From positions 1 to 37,198 of the forward strand of contig JAIQGA010000011.1 in the NCBI GenBank assembly GCA_020072925.1: a stretch of 37,198 nucleotides of DNA, in the 5' to 3' direction. The DNA comes from Terriglobia bacterium. GTDB lineage: Bacteria; Acidobacteriota; Terriglobia; UBA7540. This document shows positions 34,291-37,198 of the stretch, piece by piece. A program made the position numbers and the translations under genes. The notes under the pieces were generated by a model. The model was not told the DNA's origin. It did not search any database and worked only from the letters and a program-made list of their open reading frames with translations. Positions within the stretch are counted from its first letter, which is position 1. The number at the start of each line of letters is the position of its first letter.

Positions 34291-34440
34291 GAGATTCCTC
34301 CTCCGCGCCCGCCTCAGCGGGAGCTCTGACAGGGCTTCGGGTTCCTTGCGGGGGGACAACAGAGGAGGTTCAGTCGCCACCGAACAGGTTGGGTCGAGCC
34401 AACAATGGAAGGGTGAGTCGCAGATTGCGGTTGGCCATAA

Positions 34441-35958
34441 TCACTTCCGCTTCCAGCGCGTTCCTGATTTCGTGTCTTCCAGTATAACACCGGCCTTGAG
34501 AAGATTATCGCGAATTTGGTCCGAGCGGGCGTATTCGCCCCGGCGGCGCGCCGCCTCGCGCTCCTTGATCTGGTTCTCGATTTCCTCTTCCGTCAGGGAC
34601 TCCACCAGCACGGCGCTCGTGTAGCCGTTGCCTATCGCGATTTTTTGCTCGTCCTGCCATGAGATCGCATCGGCCGCGCCCTTGGCCAGGGGCTTGATAA
34701 ACCCAAATTTTACGAGCTTCGCGTGGTCATCGTCCTCCATCACAGCGAAAATGCGGTCCCAGTGCTCGAGCGTGTCGAGGAACGCGCCGCGGTCGCCATC
34801 GCGGAATTCGCCGCGGTCCATGGCCGTGTTGGCGTCGCGCACCATATCGAAAATCGCGGCTTCGGCTTTGGCGGTGTTGAGGTTGTCGTCCATCCCTTCC
34901 TCGAACGCCTCGCGAGCAGCCTGCGCGCGCTCCTGGAGCGCCGGATTCTCTCCCTCAGGGAATTTCTCTTTCGTCAGGCGAAAGCGAAAATTGCGCAAGC
35001 GGTCGATCGACTGTTGCGCCTGGTGCAGGCCGTCAAAGGTGAAATTCAGCGGCTTGCGATAGGGCACCGAGGCCAGCAGGTAGCGAATGGCGGCGGGCTT
35101 ATAGCCCTTGGCGATGAGGTCGCGCAGGGTGTAGTAATTCCCCAGCGATTTCGACATCTTCTCGCCGTTCACGATCAAGTGCTCAGCGTGCACCCAGAAT
35201 CGCACGAACGGCTTGCCCGTGGCCGCCTCGCTCTGGGCGATTTCGTTTTCGTGGTGGGGAAAAATCAGGTCGCTGCCGCCCGAGTGAATGTCGAAGGTCT
35301 CGCCCAGGTATTTCATCGCCATCACGGAGCACTCGATGTGCCACCCGGGGCGCCCGGGGCCGAGCGGCGTGTCCCAGTGCGGCTCGTCTTCTTTGGGAGC
35401 TTTCCAGAGCACGAAGTCGCGGACGTTGGCCTTGTCATATTCGTCGGCATCGACGCGCGCTCCGGCGCGAATCCCCGAAAGATCGATTTTCGAAAGCTTG
35501 CCGTAATCGGGAAACTTCTCCACGCGGAAATAGATTGAGCCCTCGTTCCGGTAGGCAAAGCCTTTTGCTTCCAGGGCCTGTATGAGCTTGACCATGTCGT
35601 CAACATGCTCGGTGGCGCGGGCGAACTTCTGCGGCTCTTCCAGGTTGAGGAGTTGGCGGTCGACCTTGTACGCCTCGATGTACCGGTCCGTATACTCGCG
35701 CAGCGGCACGCCCGCGGCGCGCGCGTTGCGAATGGTCTTGTCGTCCACATCCGTCAGGTTGATGACGTGCACGACGTCGTAACCGCGATACTTAAGGTGA
35801 CGGCGCAGGATGTCCTGGAAAACAAACGTCCGGTAATTGCCAATGTGAGCGTAGTCGTAGACGGTGGGGCCACAGGTGTAGATACGTACCCGGTTGTCTT
35901 CAAGCGGTGTGAACTCCTCCACCTGCCCCGAAAGCGTGTTGTAAAGGCGGAGCGACAT
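34441..35958 (-). CDS. cysS: Cysteinyl-tRNA synthetase
   Basis: The 505-residue class I synthetase charges tRNA-Cys. The HIGH-type motif is AHIGN, Zn ligands include Cys in YTCGPTVYD and the later WHIECS and HHENE region, and KMSKS is present as EKMSKSLGNY. NLTDVDDKTIRNA and GGSDLIFPHHENEIAQSEA are diagnostic. The C-terminal helical domain and a basic tail (GTRWKRK) are complete. A strong sigma-70 promoter lies 30-60 bases upstream. No clear Shine-Dalgarno precedes ATG 35958. Its substrate, tRNA-Cys, is encoded 4 kb away on the same strand. Confidence 0.97.
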   Translation of the reverse strand: MSLRLYNTLSGQVEEFTPLEDNRVRIYTCGPTVYDYAHIGNYRTFVFQDILRRHLKYRGYDVVHVINLTDVDDKTIRNARAAGVPLREYTDRYIEAYKVDRQLLNLEEPQKFARATEHVDDMVKLIQALEAKGFAYRNEGSIYFRVEKFPDYGKLSKIDLSGIRAGARVDADEYDKANVRDFVLWKAPKEDEPHWDTPLGPGRPGWHIECSVMAMKYLGETFDIHSGGSDLIFPHHENEIAQSEAATGKPFVRFWVHAEHLIVNGEKMSKSLGNYYTLRDLIAKGYKPAAIRYLLASVPYRKPLNFTFDGLHQAQQSIDRLRNFRFRLTKEKFPEGENPALQERAQAAREAFEEGMDDNLNTAKAEAAIFDMVRDANTAMDRGEFRDGDRGAFLDTLEHWDRIFAVMEDDDHAKLVKFGFIKPLAKGAADAISWQDEQKIAIGNGYTSAVLVESLTEEEIENQIKEREAARRRGEYARSDQIRDNLLKAGVILEDTKSGTRWKRK

Positions 35959-35993
35959 ATAGTTGGGTTCGCCGCGGAAAATCCAAACAACCG

Positions 35994-36022
35994 ATTCTAG
36001 GAGCGCCCCCCAGCCAAGTCAA
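35994..36022 (-). promoter_or_regulatory. Sigma-70 promoter of cysS
   Basis: On the minus strand: TTGACT (36017-36022), a 17-base spacer and TAGAAT (35994-35999). Both boxes are one base from consensus, and the start falls about 30 bases before the cysS ATG. Confidence 0.85.
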
Positions 36023-36198
36023 GAAAAGAGCAGCGGGCGGGTGTTGCCCTAATTTCAATTCCGAAAGGCGGCTAGCGGGATGAGTCTAAGGTATGCAATG
36101 CCTTGGAAGCGTTCAGGATTAGAGAAATTACGCTTGAGGTCAGCTACGCCTCCATCATGAGTTGACTTCCGCGGTTAACCTGGCATAGAGTCCACAAC

Positions 36199-36423
36199 GT
36201 GGTGGGAAGCGATTTACTTTCCGCATGCTTCAAGCCTTTCGCCGACCGTGCAGACGGCCTAAAGGCGTGGCTCTCTTCGCAGCATCCTTCATGCTTTCAG
36301 GAGCAACTCCACACACAGGAAGGAACCGCAGAGCGAGTATATTGGCATTACGGTTACTACTGCGCCCTGCGGGATATCCTTCGCTTTCTAGTTCGCTTTA
36401 CTGACCACACACCGGACAACTGA
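36199..36423 (+). CDS. Small conserved-looking hypothetical protein
   Basis: The 74-residue product contains EGTAERVYWHYGYYCALRDILRFLV, a pattern I recall from short uncharacterised proteins, possibly phage- or mobile-element-linked. I cannot assign a function. No membrane segment or cofactor motif is visible. Start GTG 36199 has no strong Shine-Dalgarno. Its last about 26 bases overlap the end of the convergent GIY-YIG-like gene. Confidence 0.5.
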   Translation: MVGSDLLSACFKPFADRADGLKAWLSSQHPSCFQEQLHTQEGTAERVYWHYGYYCALRDILRFLVRFTDHTPDN

Positions 36424-36739
36424 GATATGACCCCTTGGGAGCAGCGGGATGAATCTTGTTGTCCCTAGGTCTAAAGTCGTGGTAGATCCTACACTCCTTA
36501 AAGTAAGCTTCCTTGGCTGACGCATAGTACTCGAACTTGAACTTCTGGTATGGTTCAGGGACGTGGTCCTTCAGTCGGGCATTGACATCGTCATCGGCCC
36601 GACCCGCATATTCGACCACGAATTGGTCGTGCTGGTTGATATGGCCAAGGGCATAGGTCCCAGGCATAGCAAATGTGACTGCGGCGTCTACGCCGTCTCT
36701 TGTAAGCGGAAAAGGACCTCTCAAACCAGTGGAAGCCAT
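36398..36739 (-). CDS. GIY-YIG-like small protein
   Basis: The 113-residue product contains GTYALGHINQHDQFVVEYAG, then RADDDVNARLKDH, which follows the GIY...YxGR...R pattern of GIY-YIG nuclease domains. The candidate catalytic Tyr, Arg and Glu (KECRIYHDF) are present. The C-terminal part, DNKIHPAAPKGSYLSCPVCG, ends in a CxxC pair. The start ATG 36739 is set by AAGGAG seven bases before it; the frame is open to 36787. The cut or binding target is unknown. Fold call rests on motif spacing only. Confidence 0.65.
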   Translation of the reverse strand: MASTGLRGPFPLTRDGVDAAVTFAMPGTYALGHINQHDQFVVEYAGRADDDVNARLKDHVPEPYQKFKFEYYASAKEAYFKECRIYHDFRPRDNKIHPAAPKGSYLSCPVCGQ

Positions 36740-37053
36740 AAGTGCACTCCTTTTGGGCAGATTACGCCTCTCGATTCTCCTTGACATGGGTGGAGGTCTA
36801 CTCGTAGGATTGGTGGGATGGTTGAAGTTTCCGTCCTGCTTTCGACTTTTCCCAAGCCAAGCATCACAGACTGGGCGACCGTGCGGGTTGCCCAGCCTGC
36901 CGCATTTATCTCAGCACGCTGCTTTGGAGTCGTCAAGAGGTAAAACACTACATATAGTAGCTTTTTGCGCGGAGAGTCCAAAATCTTGTGGAAATCTCTT
37001 TGACGGTCTGTGGAAATCTTGGACTTGGCATACCGATCAAGTATGGCTTTCAA
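36721..37053 (-). CDS. Uncertain open frame upstream of the GIY-YIG-like gene
   Basis: A 110-codon frame from TTG 37053, with product MKAILDRYAKSKISTDRQRD at its start and LLTTPKQRAEINAAGWATRT later, overlaps the 5' end of the GIY-YIG-like gene by 19 bases. No Shine-Dalgarno or known motif is seen. It may be real or chance. Confidence 0.25.
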   Translation of the reverse strand: MKAILDRYAKSKISTDRQRDFHKILDSPRKKLLYVVFYLLTTPKQRAEINAAGWATRTVAQSVMLGLGKVESRTETSTIPPILRVDLHPCQGESRGVICPKGVHLWLPLV

Positions 37054-37061
37054 GGCAATAA

Positions 37062-37198
37062 AAACGCATTATGAAAGGGCGCCCCTGGGTCTGTGGTAGG
37101 TTCTGGTTGCTAGCCGAATCTCCCACAGAAAGGAGCACCCTCTCATGAGCATCAAGTATATCGGTCTGGACGTGCACATGGCGATGATTGCGGTGGTG
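37062..37198 (+). mobile_element. Left end of an IS110-family insertion sequence (partial)
   Basis: The region before the transposase start contains a 7-bp stem TCTGTGG (37090-37096) with CCACAGA (37123-37129), then AAAGGAG before ATG. IS110-family elements have no terminal inverted repeats and carry a long non-coding end that encodes a bridge RNA in the IS110 group. The exact left boundary cannot be fixed from one end. Confidence 0.6.
37145..37198 (+). CDS. IS110-family transposase, N-terminus only
   Basis: The 18 visible residues (MSIKYIGLDVHMAMIAVV) match the N-terminus of IS110/IS116/IS902 transposases, in which the Asp of GLDVH is the first catalytic acidic residue of the DEDD (RuvC-like) domain. 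AAAGGAG precedes the ATG. The window ends inside the gene. Confidence 0.85.
   Translation, partial: MSIKYIGLDVHMAMIAVV

Overview
The window is GC-rich bacterial chromosome. Several things point to an Acidobacteriota-type soil or sediment bacterium: two ~810-residue FtsX/MacB-type permeases of the kind expanded in that phylum, many intergenic short-word repeat arrays, an RHS gene, and TonB and Tat-exported carbohydrate proteins. This assignment is inference; there is no rRNA or other marker here.

Left part (1-5.7 kb, plus strand): the 3' end of a membrane acyltransferase, msrB between two palindromic REP-like repeats, a GH20 hexosaminidase broken by an internal deletion and frameshift, an exported esterase, and a Tat-exported sugar isomerase/epimerase-like TIM barrel. 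From 5.7 to 6.5 kb there is no convincing protein gene, but the minus strand carries a rod-shaped RNA with nested helices ending at a strong intrinsic terminator (6S-RNA-like candidate).

6.5-14.7 kb (plus): a complete SUF iron-sulfur operon, namely an IscR-like Rrf2 repressor, sufB, an inserted Uma2-family nuclease gene, sufC, sufD, sufS, sufU, sufT and ygfZ. A consensus sigma-70 promoter followed by a perfect inverted repeat matching the IscR type-1 operator lies just before the regulator, so autoregulation by Fe-S status is very likely.

14.7-19.2 kb (minus): a multi-pass TonB-like protein, a HEAT-repeat gene remnant, a type II secretion/type IV pseudopilin, a zinc-ribbon membrane protein, and a 5'-truncated RHS gene that begins right against the stop codon of a histidine kinase.

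19.2-30.2 kb (minus) reads as one export module: HlyD-like adaptor, permease, ATPase, permease, ATPase, sigma-54 response regulator, histidine kinase. A -24/-12 type sigma-54 promoter lies directly upstream of the adaptor, so the regulator at the end of the module may activate it. All five junctions from adaptor to regulator carry short-word arrays.

30.4-36 kb (minus): tRNA-Gly and tRNA-Cys behind a consensus promoter, galT-like uridylyltransferase, yraN, a four-helix-bundle protein gene flanked by inverted word arrays, a class III aminotransferase and cysS with its promoter. The right end holds small unknown genes, a GIY-YIG-like protein, and the start of an IS110-family transposase cut by the window edge.
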